DNA from: Zoogloea sp. | GTDB lineage: Bacteria; Pseudomonadota; Gammaproteobacteria; Burkholderiales; Rhodocyclaceae | Reading direction: 5' to 3' | DNA: 64,000 bases | Assembly (NCBI GenBank): GCA_009026175.1 | Contig: WBTZ01000006.1 | Coordinates: forward strand, 1 to 64,000 | Part shown: positions 44,601 through 52,600 of the stretch, one piece after another | Position numbering within the stretch: position 1 is the first letter of the stretch | Layout: every line of letters starts with the position of its first letter | The notes under the pieces: generated by a model | The model's input: only the letters and a program-made list of their open reading frames with translations | Told to the model about the DNA's origin: nothing | The model's database searches: none | Translations under genes and position numbers: made by a program

Positions 44601-45449
44601 ATGACCACTCACCCGAGCTTCACGATGACCCTCATCACCCTGGCCACCCTCGCCGGCTGCTCCATGCAGCCCCCGAAGAATGCCCAGCTGGACCAGGCCC
44701 GCAGCGACTACCAGGCGGCCCAGGACAACACCGAGACACGCACTCTCGCAGGTGCCGAGATGAAACAGGCAGGCGACGCCCTCAGCCTGGCCAACCAGGC
44801 CGCCGAACGGGGCGACAAATCCGCCGAGGTGGACCACCTGGCCTACCTGGCCAGGCAGCGGACCGCCATCGCCCGCGAAACCGGCACCCGCAAGGCCGCC
44901 GAGCAGTCGGTGAACAACGCCGAAGGGGCCCGGGACAAGGTTCGCCTGGCCGCCCGCACGAACGAAGCCGACATGGCCCGCCAGAAGCTGGACGGAGCAC
45001 AGGCCGCCACCAGTGACGCGCTGACCCGCAACCGGAAGCTGGAGAGCGAACTCAAGGCCCTCAATGCCAAACCGACACCCCGCGGCATGGTCATCACCAT
45101 CGGCGACGTGCTGTTCGCCACCAATAGCGCGGATCTCACGCCAGGCGGCCTGCGCAACCTGGACAAGCTGGCGCAGTTCCTGAAGGACTACCCGGAGAAG
45201 AAGGCGCTCATCGAGGGCTTCACCGACAGCGTCGGGCGAGATGAATACAACCTCCAGCTCTCGGTGCGACGGGCCGGAGCCGTCATGAACGCGCTCGTGG
45301 GGAAGGGTATTGGCAGCGAACGCCTGTCCACCCTGGGCTATGGCGAGGCCTACCCCATCGCAGACAACAACAGCAACAGCGGCCGCCAGATGAATCGCCG
45401 GGTGGAGATCATCCTGTCCGACGAGAGCGGCAAGATCTCGACTCGCTGA
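44601..45449 (+). CDS. OmpA-family lipoprotein with N-terminal DUF4398 domain
   Basis: A 282-residue lipoprotein. 'LITLATLAGC' is the lipobox, residues 25-160 are a helical DUF4398-like region ('RSDYQAAQDNTETRTLAGAE') and the C-terminus is an OmpA peptidoglycan-binding domain ('DVLFATNSADLTPGGLRNLD', 'IEGFTDSVGRDEYNLQLSVR', 'NRRVEIIL'). It should tether the outer membrane to peptidoglycan. ATG 44601 has GGGAAAGA upstream. It is in one operon with the smaller DUF4398 lipoprotein. Confidence 0.92.
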   Translation: MTTHPSFTMTLITLATLAGCSMQPPKNAQLDQARSDYQAAQDNTETRTLAGAEMKQAGDALSLANQAAERGDKSAEVDHLAYLARQRTAIARETGTRKAAEQSVNNAEGARDKVRLAARTNEADMARQKLDGAQAATSDALTRNRKLESELKALNAKPTPRGMVITIGDVLFATNSADLTPGGLRNLDKLAQFLKDYPEKKALIEGFTDSVGRDEYNLQLSVRRAGAVMNALVGKGIGSERLSTLGYGEAYPIADNNSNSGRQMNRRVEIILSDESGKISTR

Positions 45450-45460
45450 GCCCGCAGGCA

Positions 45461-45488
45461 GGCATCCGGCGCCGGGGAGCCGGATGCC
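45461..45488 (+). terminator. Hairpin after OmpA-family gene
   Basis: 10-bp perfect stem GGCATCCGGC/GCCGGATGCC (45461-45470 with 45479-45488), 12 nt after the stop. No T run follows, so it is a hairpin with doubtful terminator strength. Confidence 0.45.
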
Positions 45489-45523
45489 CTGCACCGCCGG
45501 AATGACGAGGCCTGCCGTCTCGG

Positions 45524-45721
45524 TCAGCGAGGCAGGCTGACCACGGGGTACACCCGCAGGTTGCCCTCCCAATTGCACCCCATCGTCGCACAGCGGTACC
45601 GGTGGGTATGGCCGAATACACCCAGCAGCACATCGATGAAGCGCCGCGGGACGCGGTAGGCTGCACCATCGCAGCAGGGGCAGGCCCGATCGTGGTAGCC
45701 CCCTGCGGCAAGGTCCCGCAT
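45524..45721 (-). CDS. Small zinc-ribbon-like protein
   Basis: A 65-residue basic protein with CPCC and, after 'RVPRRFIDVLLGVFGHTHRY', a second cysteine pair in 'RCATMGCNW', a layout compatible with one zinc site. Its ATG overlaps the stop of the upstream small ORF (TGATG), and no ribosome-binding site precedes it, so translation should depend on coupling. I do not recognise a named family; a nucleic-acid or protein-binding role is only a guess. Confidence 0.6.
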   Translation of the reverse strand: MRDLAAGGYHDRACPCCDGAAYRVPRRFIDVLLGVFGHTHRYRCATMGCNWEGNLRVYPVVSLPR

Positions 45722-45909
45722 CACGGCGACACAGCGGGTGGAGCCGGCACCGCCAGGCTGCCCCCCTCGTCCTCCCACACCTTGAGCCTGGCCTTTTTCG
45801 GCCGGTGGGCTGAGGCGAGACACCTCTCCATCTGGTCCGCAAACGGCGAGGTTCCGGAACGGTCGTCCGGAACGGGCGCCGACGGGGTAAGGCGCATGAA
45901 GACACTCAT
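45721..45909 (-). CDS. Small hypothetical protein coupled to zinc-ribbon gene
   Basis: A 62-residue ORF starting MSVFMRLTPS with GGAAGGA about 10 nt upstream. Contains 'FADQMERCLASAHRPKKARL' and a Pro/Ala-rich end; no domain or membrane segment visible. It ends in the TGATG overlap with the zinc-ribbon ORF, which is the main evidence that it is translated. Confidence 0.45.
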   Translation of the reverse strand: MSVFMRLTPSAPVPDDRSGTSPFADQMERCLASAHRPKKARLKVWEDEGGSLAVPAPPAVSP

Positions 45910-45952
45910 GATTTCAATCCTTCCATGAACACCACACAGCGCAATTCAGCCC

Positions 45953-45996
45953 GCTCTGCCGCGTGCAGGCGCCAGTGGCGCCCGGCGCGGCAGAGC
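45953..45996. terminator. Large hairpin after csbD-like gene
   Basis: 11-bp stem GCTCTGCCGCG/CGCGGCAGAGC (45953-45963 with 45986-45996) with a second inner repeat GGCGCCA/TGGCGCC. Downstream of the minus-strand CsbD gene by 8 nt, without a T run. Confidence 0.5.
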
Positions 45997-46003
45997 AACC
46001 GGA

Positions 46004-46228
46004 TCACGAGGGGTTCTTAGGGGGTACATCCGTATTGAGCGCCTCGAACTTCTTGATCTGCGCCTCGGCCTCGTCCTTGCCCACCCCGTAGGCCTCCTGG
46101 ATCGAACCGGCCAGATGCTCGCGCTTGCCGGAGATCACATCCAGGTGGTCATCGGTGAGCTTGCCCCACTGGGCCTTGACCTTGCCCTTGAACTGCTTCC
46201 AGTTGCCTTCAACGATATCCCAGTTCAT
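46004..46228 (-). CDS. CsbD-family stress protein
   Basis: A 74-residue hydrophilic protein: 'MNWDIVEGNWKQFKGKVKAQ' followed by 'WGKLTDDHLDVISGKREHLA', the CsbD signature. CsbD proteins are induced by general stress; the molecular role is unknown. A strong AAGGAG precedes the ATG by 6 nt. It lies 56 bp after the DUF883 gene on the same strand. Confidence 0.95.
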   Translation of the reverse strand: MNWDIVEGNWKQFKGKVKAQWGKLTDDHLDVISGKREHLAGSIQEAYGVGKDEAEAQIKKFEALNTDVPPKNPS

Positions 46229-46284
46229 TTTGCACTCCTTGTGTTCGTCAGCCGGACGGCGGAAATGCCGGCCGGGATTGCGGA

Positions 46285-46617
46285 TCAACGGCGGTTGATG
46301 AAGACGCCGGCGAGAAAGCCCAGCACCGCCGCCCCTGCCAGGACATGCCAGGGCTTGTCCCGCATGTAGGTCTGGGTCGCCTCGGTCGCGCAACGTGCCT
46401 GGTGGAGGGCCCGCCGGCGGGCATCGTCGTAGCGGGAGCGGACCTCGCCCGCCGCATCCTGGACGGTCGAACGCGCCGCGGCATAGCCTTCTGCCGTGGT
46501 CTGTGCCACGTCGGTGATCAGCTCATCGGCGCCCACGGCAACCCCCTTCAGTTCCTTGACGAACGCGTCCTTGCGGCTCTCGCCGCCGCTCGGGATGGTG
46601 TTTGATTCAGTACTCAT
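46285..46617 (-). CDS. DUF883 (YqjD/ElaB-like) membrane-anchored protein
   Basis: A 110-residue protein. A long amphipathic helical region ('ELKGVAVGADELITDVAQTT', 'YDDARRRALHQARCATEATQ') is followed by the diagnostic C-terminal membrane anchor 'VLAGAAVLGFLAGVFINRR'. In E. coli these proteins bind ribosomes at the inner membrane in stationary phase. I use the second of two adjacent ATGs, which has AGGAGG at better spacing. Confidence 0.9.
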   Translation of the reverse strand: MSTESNTIPSGGESRKDAFVKELKGVAVGADELITDVAQTTAEGYAAARSTVQDAAGEVRSRYDDARRRALHQARCATEATQTYMRDKPWHVLAGAAVLGFLAGVFINRR

Positions 46618-46830
46618 CATGCCTCCTGCTTCAAATGGAGCCTGCGGACAGGCCGGAAAAGCCTCCATCACGCATCCTCATCGTCATCGCGCATCACGTC
46701 GGTACGCCAGCGCACGCAACATGGTCGGATACACCACCGCCACATCTCTCGGCCATTGCGTTCGCTACCGAACAGACCCGCGGCGCAGCGGCGCGCAGAA
46801 TCGACACATCGTCCAAGGGAGCCTCCCGTC

Positions 46831-47151
46831 ATGCTGATCATCTTCAAGTCCGCCGCCAGCGGCGACGTCATCACCTTCGAAAAGAACGCCCGGCAGATCC
46901 TCGAAGTCCTCGGCAAGGACCGCAATGACGCAAAGGGCATCGTCACCGTGGAGCAACTCCCGGGCGCCATCGAGCATCTTCGCCAGGCCATCGCCGAAGA
47001 CCTCGCCACCTGCTCGGCGCCTCCCGACGAGGCCCCCCAATCAAGCTCGCCCGGGGGAGAGGGCGTCAGCTTCCATCAGCGCGCCACGCCCATGCTGGAA
47101 TTGCTGGAGCGCTCCCTGGCGGATGGCGTGCCCGTCACCTGGGGTGTCTAG
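46831..47151 (+). CDS. DUF1840 protein
   Basis: A 106-residue protein opening 'MLIIFKSAASGDVITFEKNA' followed by 'ILEVLGKDRNDAKGIVTVEQ', which matches DUF1840. The middle is Ser/Pro-rich and it ends 'FHQRATPMLELLERSLADG'. Cytoplasmic, function unknown; betaproteobacteria commonly carry it. ATG 46831 has AAGGGAG upstream. It is divergent from the DUF883 gene. Confidence 0.88.
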   Translation: MLIIFKSAASGDVITFEKNARQILEVLGKDRNDAKGIVTVEQLPGAIEHLRQAIAEDLATCSAPPDEAPQSSSPGGEGVSFHQRATPMLELLERSLADGVPVTWGV

Positions 47152-47299
47152 GCCAGGATACGAAGCGACACAAAGGCCGCGCTGCCTTGGTGCGCCGACG
47201 TACCGACGGCGCCTCGGCACTGCACCACGCTGGCCGAAGTCCATTCCGGGGAGCACCAACCCGTGGCGTCCCCGCTGCCTGGAGTACGGGAGAACCTCT

Positions 47300-48019
47300 G
47301 TGCCAGCCACCCTCGCACCATCCGCCAACCGCCTGCTCGCCGCCCTTCCGCGACAGGAACATGATCGCCTCCTGGCGCATTGCGACACGGTGAACCTGCA
47401 GTTCGCCGAAGTCCTCGCCGAGCCGGGAGAGCCGATCCGCCACGTGTGGTTTCCCACCGGCAGCGCCATCGCCCAGATCCGCCGGATCGACGCGCACGCC
47501 AGCCTCGAAGTGGGGCTGATCGGTGATGAGGGCGCCCTGGGCATTCCCCTTGCCCTCGATGTAACCGAGTCGTCCCTGCGGGCCCTGGTCCAGGCGCCCG
47601 GCACCGCGCTGCGCATCCCGGCGTCCGCCTTCCGCAGGGTTCTGGAGGAAGGCCCGGCCCTGTCGCGGATCCTCAGGCAGTACATCCATGTGCTCATGGG
47701 CCAGCTGGCCCAGACCGCCGGCTGCACCCGCTTCCACCTGGTCGAGCCGCGCCTCGCCCGCTGGCTGCTGATGACCCAGGACCGCACCCACTCGACCGGC
47801 TTCCACATCACCCACGAATTCCTGGCACAGGTCCTCGGCGTCCGCCGCGTCGGCATCACCCACGCGGCCAGCACCCTGCAACAGCACCAGCTGATCCACT
47901 ACCGGCGCGGCGACATCGCCATCGTCGACCGGGCAGGCCTGGAAGCCGCCGCCTGCACCTGCTATGCCGCAGACCGGCTGGCCTACAGCCGCGGCATGCG
48001 TGGCACCCCCCCATCGTGA
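47300..48019 (+). CDS. Crp/Fnr-family transcriptional regulator (2)
   Basis: A 239-residue paralogue of the regulator at 43.2-44.0 kb: 'HVWFPTGSAIAQIRRIDAHA' in the sensor domain, 'THEFLAQVLGVRRVGITHAA' in the winged helix and a CTCY motif where the other has CECY. I chose GTG 47300, with GGGAG 9 nt upstream and a length matching the paralogue. The gene ends in a GTGA overlap with the amidohydrolase gene, so the two are co-translated. Confidence 0.88.
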   Translation: MPATLAPSANRLLAALPRQEHDRLLAHCDTVNLQFAEVLAEPGEPIRHVWFPTGSAIAQIRRIDAHASLEVGLIGDEGALGIPLALDVTESSLRALVQAPGTALRIPASAFRRVLEEGPALSRILRQYIHVLMGQLAQTAGCTRFHLVEPRLARWLLMTQDRTHSTGFHITHEFLAQVLGVRRVGITHAASTLQQHQLIHYRRGDIAIVDRAGLEAAACTCYAADRLAYSRGMRGTPPS

Positions 48020-48816
48020 ATCCCGGACCACCTGCCCGCAGCCCCACCGACCCGGGCCTGGTCATCACCTGCGAACACGGCGGCAACCGGATTCCCCGCG
48101 CCTATCGCCCCCTTTTCGCCGACCAGCTGGCCGTGCTCGACTCCCACCGGGGTTTCGATCCGGGCGCCCTCGAGATGGCCGAGGAGCTGGCCCTGGCCTT
48201 CGCGGCCCCCCTCGTGGCCTCCACCACCAGCCGCCTGCTGGTGGATCTGAACCGCTCCATCGGCAATCCGGCGCTCCACGCCGCCCAGGTCCGCCGCCTC
48301 TCGGCCGAACAGCGGGAGGACATCCTGGCGCGCCACTACCGCCCCTTCCGGAACCGGGCCGAACAAGCCGTGCGGCGCACCATCGCCGAGAACGGCGCGG
48401 TCCTCCACCTGTCGTCCCACAGCTTCACACCGGAACTGGACGGTAAGACCCGCCTGGCCGACATCGGCCTGCTCTACGACCCGCGGCGCCCTGGCGAATG
48501 CGCACTGTGCCGACGCTGGCAGGCCGCGCTGGCCAGCGCCGCCCCCCATCTGAGCGTCCGCCGCAACTACCCCTATGCGGGCAAGGGGGACGGCCTGACC
48601 CGCTGGCTGCGCCAGCGCCTGCCGCCAGACATCTATGTCGGCGTCGAGCTGGAAGTGAATCAGCGCCACGTCCTCGAGGCCGGGCCTCAGTGGCCCGCCC
48701 TTCGCCAGCTCCTCGTCACCACCCTGCGCCACGCCCTGAGCCAGCCCCAGGCCGGCCTCCCCGCCCTGCGTGCCGCCTCCAATCACTCCACCACCCCCCG
48801 AGGGAGCACGCCATGA
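48016..48816 (+). CDS. N-formylglutamate amidohydrolase-family protein
   Basis: A 266-residue protein with 'VITCEHGGNRIP' near residue 16 and 'DSHRGFDPGALEMAEEL', the two best conserved segments of the FGase family (metal-binding His/Glu and Asp/His), and 'LHLSSHSFTPELDGKTRLAD' later. FGase enzymes hydrolyse N-formylglutamate in histidine breakdown, but many homologues outside hut operons have unknown substrates. It starts with GTG in a GTGA overlap and its stop overlaps the transglutaminase ATG. Confidence 0.85.
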   Translation: MNPGPPARSPTDPGLVITCEHGGNRIPRAYRPLFADQLAVLDSHRGFDPGALEMAEELALAFAAPLVASTTSRLLVDLNRSIGNPALHAAQVRRLSAEQREDILARHYRPFRNRAEQAVRRTIAENGAVLHLSSHSFTPELDGKTRLADIGLLYDPRRPGECALCRRWQAALASAAPHLSVRRNYPYAGKGDGLTRWLRQRLPPDIYVGVELEVNQRHVLEAGPQWPALRQLLVTTLRHALSQPQAGLPALRAASNHSTTPRGSTP

Positions 48817-49637
48817 ACATCCGCATCGGCTTCGACCTGGTCTACGAATTCCCGCAGCCCACCCCCATGATCCTGACCCTGAGCGTGCATCACTCGCGCA
48901 TCGACGACATGATCACCCCCGACCACCTGGTCACCGAGCCCCCGCTGCCCCACACGGGCTACCGGGACAGCTTTGGCAACTGGTGCATCCGTGTCCTGGC
49001 TCCCAAGGGGCTGCTCCGCCTGAGCAACACCGCCGTGGTGCGGGACAGCGGCCTGCCCGACATCGTCGTCCCGGGAGCCCGCCAGGCCCAGGTCATGGAC
49101 CTGCCCGACGACACCCTGCTGTTTCTCCTGGGCAGCCGCTACTGCGAGACCGACCGGCTGTCCGACGAAGCCTGGCGGCTGTTCGGCCACACACAGCCTG
49201 GCTGGCCGCGGGTGCAGGCCGTTTGTGACCATGTCAACAAGCACATCCGCTTCGGCTACGAACACGCCCGCCATACCAAGACCGCCCTGGAGGCCTACCA
49301 GGAGGGCGTCGGGGTGTGCCGCGACTACGCTCACCTGGCCATCACCTTCTGCCGTTGCCTGAACATCCCGGCCCGCTACTGCACCGGCTACCTGGGCGAC
49401 ATGGGGGCACCGCCGCCCTATGGCCCGATGGACTTTGCCGGCTGGTTCGAAGCCTGGCTCGACGGTCACTGGTACACCTTCGACGCCCGCAACAACGTGC
49501 CCCGCATCGGCCGGGTGCTGATCGCCCGCGGCCGCGACGCTGCCGACGTGGCGATCAGCAACACCTTCGGCCCCAACACCCTGAAGCAATTCACCGTGCA
49601 CACCGAGGAAGTGACCGACGACTTCTCCCCTCCGTAA
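48813..49637 (+). CDS. Transglutaminase-like cysteine protease-fold protein
   Basis: A 274-residue protein. The N-terminal beta domain begins 'MNIRIGFDLVYEFPQPTPMI' and the catalytic core has Cys in 'GVGVCRDYAHLAITFCRCLN' and Asp in 'WYTFDARNN'. Where the family usually shows His before AWFE, this protein reads 'MDFAGWFEAWL', so the usual catalytic His seems replaced by Ala. It may use the nearby His of 'DGHWYTF' or have lost amide-transfer activity. It is the third gene of the coupled crp-like/FGase/transglutaminase set. Confidence 0.88.
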   Translation: MNIRIGFDLVYEFPQPTPMILTLSVHHSRIDDMITPDHLVTEPPLPHTGYRDSFGNWCIRVLAPKGLLRLSNTAVVRDSGLPDIVVPGARQAQVMDLPDDTLLFLLGSRYCETDRLSDEAWRLFGHTQPGWPRVQAVCDHVNKHIRFGYEHARHTKTALEAYQEGVGVCRDYAHLAITFCRCLNIPARYCTGYLGDMGAPPPYGPMDFAGWFEAWLDGHWYTFDARNNVPRIGRVLIARGRDAADVAISNTFGPNTLKQFTVHTEEVTDDFSPP

Positions 49638-49648
49638 GCGCCCTGCCC

Positions 49649-52600
49649 CTAGGCGCCCCGCTGGCCGGCACCCGGCGCGGGATGCCCCAGCACCAGGGTG
49701 ACGGCATGCCGGGCGCCGTCATCCACCAGCCGGATCGCCCCACCGGGCTGCGCAAGCCCATCGACCTGCAGCGACCCGGCCGGCCCGGAGTCGGCACGCC
49801 CCCGCGACACGGCAATCTCGAACACGCTCCCGCCGAAGCGGTAATGCACTGAGAACCCCGGCCAGGCGGCCGGCAGCCTCGGCGCCAGATGCAGCAAGCA
49901 GCCCTCGCGGCGCAGGCCGAGCAGGGATTCGGTGATCAGCCGGTACATCCAGCCGGCGGCGCCGGTATGCCAGCTCCAGCCGCCCCGTCCCACGTGCGGC
50001 GGGCAGGCATACACATCCGCGGCAAGCACATACGGCTCCAGCTTGTAGCGGTCGACGCCCTCGGGCGTGGCCGCGTGGTTCACCGGATTGATCAGCGCCA
50101 GCAGCGCCCAGGCCCGCTCGGCATCGCCCAGCTCGGCGAAGGCCATGGCCGCCCACACGGCAGCGTGGGTGTATTGCCCGCCGTTCTCGCGTACCCCCGG
50201 CAGGTAGCCCCGGATATAGCCCGGAATCGGGCTGGCTGCGTCGAAGGGCGGGTCGAGCAGTTTCACCAGCCCCTCATCAGCCTTCACCAGATGGCGCTCC
50301 ACCGCAGCCATGGCGGCACGGGCCCGGCCTGCCGGTGCCGCACCCGACAAGACGGCCCAGCTTTGCGCCACGGAATCGATCCGGCACTCGGCGTTGCCGA
50401 CCGAGCCCAGCGGCGTTCCATCGTCGAAGTAGGCCCGTCGATACCAGCCCTCCGCCTCTCCGCCTCCGGTCTCCGTCCCTTCCCAGCCATGGGCTTCCAA
50501 GGCCTCGCCCAGGCGCGCGGCCTCGGTCCTGCACAAGGCCGAGAATTCGGCGTCACCGCGCCCTTCGGCAAGCCCGGCGAACTGCCCGAGCACGGTGTAC
50601 AGGAAGAAGCCCAGCCATACGCTCTCACCCCGTCCGGCCAGCCCGACCCGGTTCATGCCGTCGTTCCAGTCTCCCGAGCCCATCAACGGGAGCCCGTGGG
50701 CGCCGAAGCGCAGGCCGTGGCGGATCGCCCGCGTGCAATGGGTGTACAGATCCGCCACCTCGGCAGACTGGCCCGGCTGGTCATAGTAGGAGTCATCCCC
50801 CGGATTCACCGGACGCCCCTCCAGGAAGGGCACCGCGACGTCGAGCACCGCCCAATCCTCGCTGGCGGCCAGGTAGCGGCAGGTCGCCAGCGGCAACCAC
50901 AGATAATCGTCCGAACACCGGGTCCGCACCCCGCGCCCCGACGGTGGATGCCACCAGTGCTGCACGTCGCCCTCCCGGAACTGGCGGCCGGCACACACGA
51001 GCAGGTGGGCACGCAGCAGGGCCGGCTCCGCATGCACAAGGGCCATCGCATCCTGCAACTGGTCGCGGAAGCCGAAGGCCCCGCCCGACTGGTAATAGCC
51101 GCTGCGCGCCCACAGGCGGCAGGCCAGGGTCTGGTAAAGCAGCCAGCCATTGGCCATCAGGTCCACGGCCGGCTCCGGGGTCTCGACATGCACGCAGTCC
51201 AGGGTCTGCAGCCAGTAGGCATGCACCGCCCGCAGCGCCTGCCGGGCTGCCGGCAGGCCGCGGAAGTCCTGCACCAGGCGGTCGGCCTCGGCCGCGTCGC
51301 GGCCGGCCCCCAACCTGAACACCTGCTCCCAGGTCTCCTCTGCGGCGAGTTCAACGCCCACCTGGATCGCCGCGCACGGATCGAAGCCCCCGCCCACCCT
51401 GCCGGCCAGCCCGACGCGGCCCAGTGCGGCCGGATGCGCCAGGCTTCCGTTGCGGCCGAGGAACTCCCGCCGGTCGGCCGTGACACTGCGCACCGGCCCG
51501 TCGGTATCGAAGAAAGCCACCCGCCCGGCGAACTCCATGCTGTAAGGGTTATGGGCATGGAGGGCCCCGCTGCGCGGCGCGAGCTCGGTGCTCACGTGCA
51601 TGGCCGACTTTTCGCGCAGGTCGCCCAGCACCCATTCCACGTAGCCGGTCACCGCCAGCCGGCGCGGCCGCCCGGAGGCGTTGCGCAGCTTGAGCAGCGA
51701 GAACTTGACGGCGGCGTTGAGGGCCACGAACACGGTCAGCTCCGAGTGGATACCGTCCTCGACGGTCTCGAAGCTGCTGTAGCCGAAGCCGTGGCGGACC
51801 ACGTAGGTGCCGGAACCCCGTGCCGGCAGCGGCGTCGGCGACCACAGGTGGCCGCTCTCCTCGTCGCGCAGGTAGATGACCTCGCCCCCCGGGTCGCCCA
51901 CCGGGTCGTTGTGCCAGGGGCTGAGGCGGAACTCGTGGGCGTTCTCGCTCCAGCTGTAGGCGCTGCCGCTCTCCGAGACCAGGGTGCCGAAATGCGCATT
52001 GGCCAGCACATTCGACCACGGCGCCGGGCTGCTCCGCCCGGGCACCAGGGTCATGACGTACTCACGCCCATCCGGGCTGAAGCCCCCCAGGCCGTTGGCA
52101 AACTGCAGGCCCCGTGCTGCGGCAGCCACCGCCGCGGACGGCGCCGGCGCATCGGGACGGCGGCTGCGCGTCGGCACCAGGGCCGCCGGATAGGCCGGCA
52201 GCAGCTCCCGCTGGCCGAGCTGCTCCTCCAGGGTGCCGCGGCAGTCGGTGAGGAGCACCCGCGCCACGGCCTGGAACAGCAGCCGGTCCTCGCTGGAGAT
52301 GTGCTCGGCCGGGCGCACGAAGATCCCCCCCGGCCGGTCGATGACGCTGGCGCTGCTGCCCGAGGCGATGAGGCCGACGATCTCGTCCTGCAGGCGCTGC
52401 CGGTAACCCGCGTGATCCTCGTTCCAGATCACCAGGTCCACCGCCAGGCCCTTCAGGCGCCAGTAGGCGTGGGCCTGCACCAGCTGGCGGACCAGCTCCA
52501 CGTTGGCGGCATCGCCGATCTGCAGCAGCACGATCGGCAGATCACCGGAAATGGCATACCCCCACAAACCCGACTGGCCCCGCCGGTTGCGGATCAGCAG

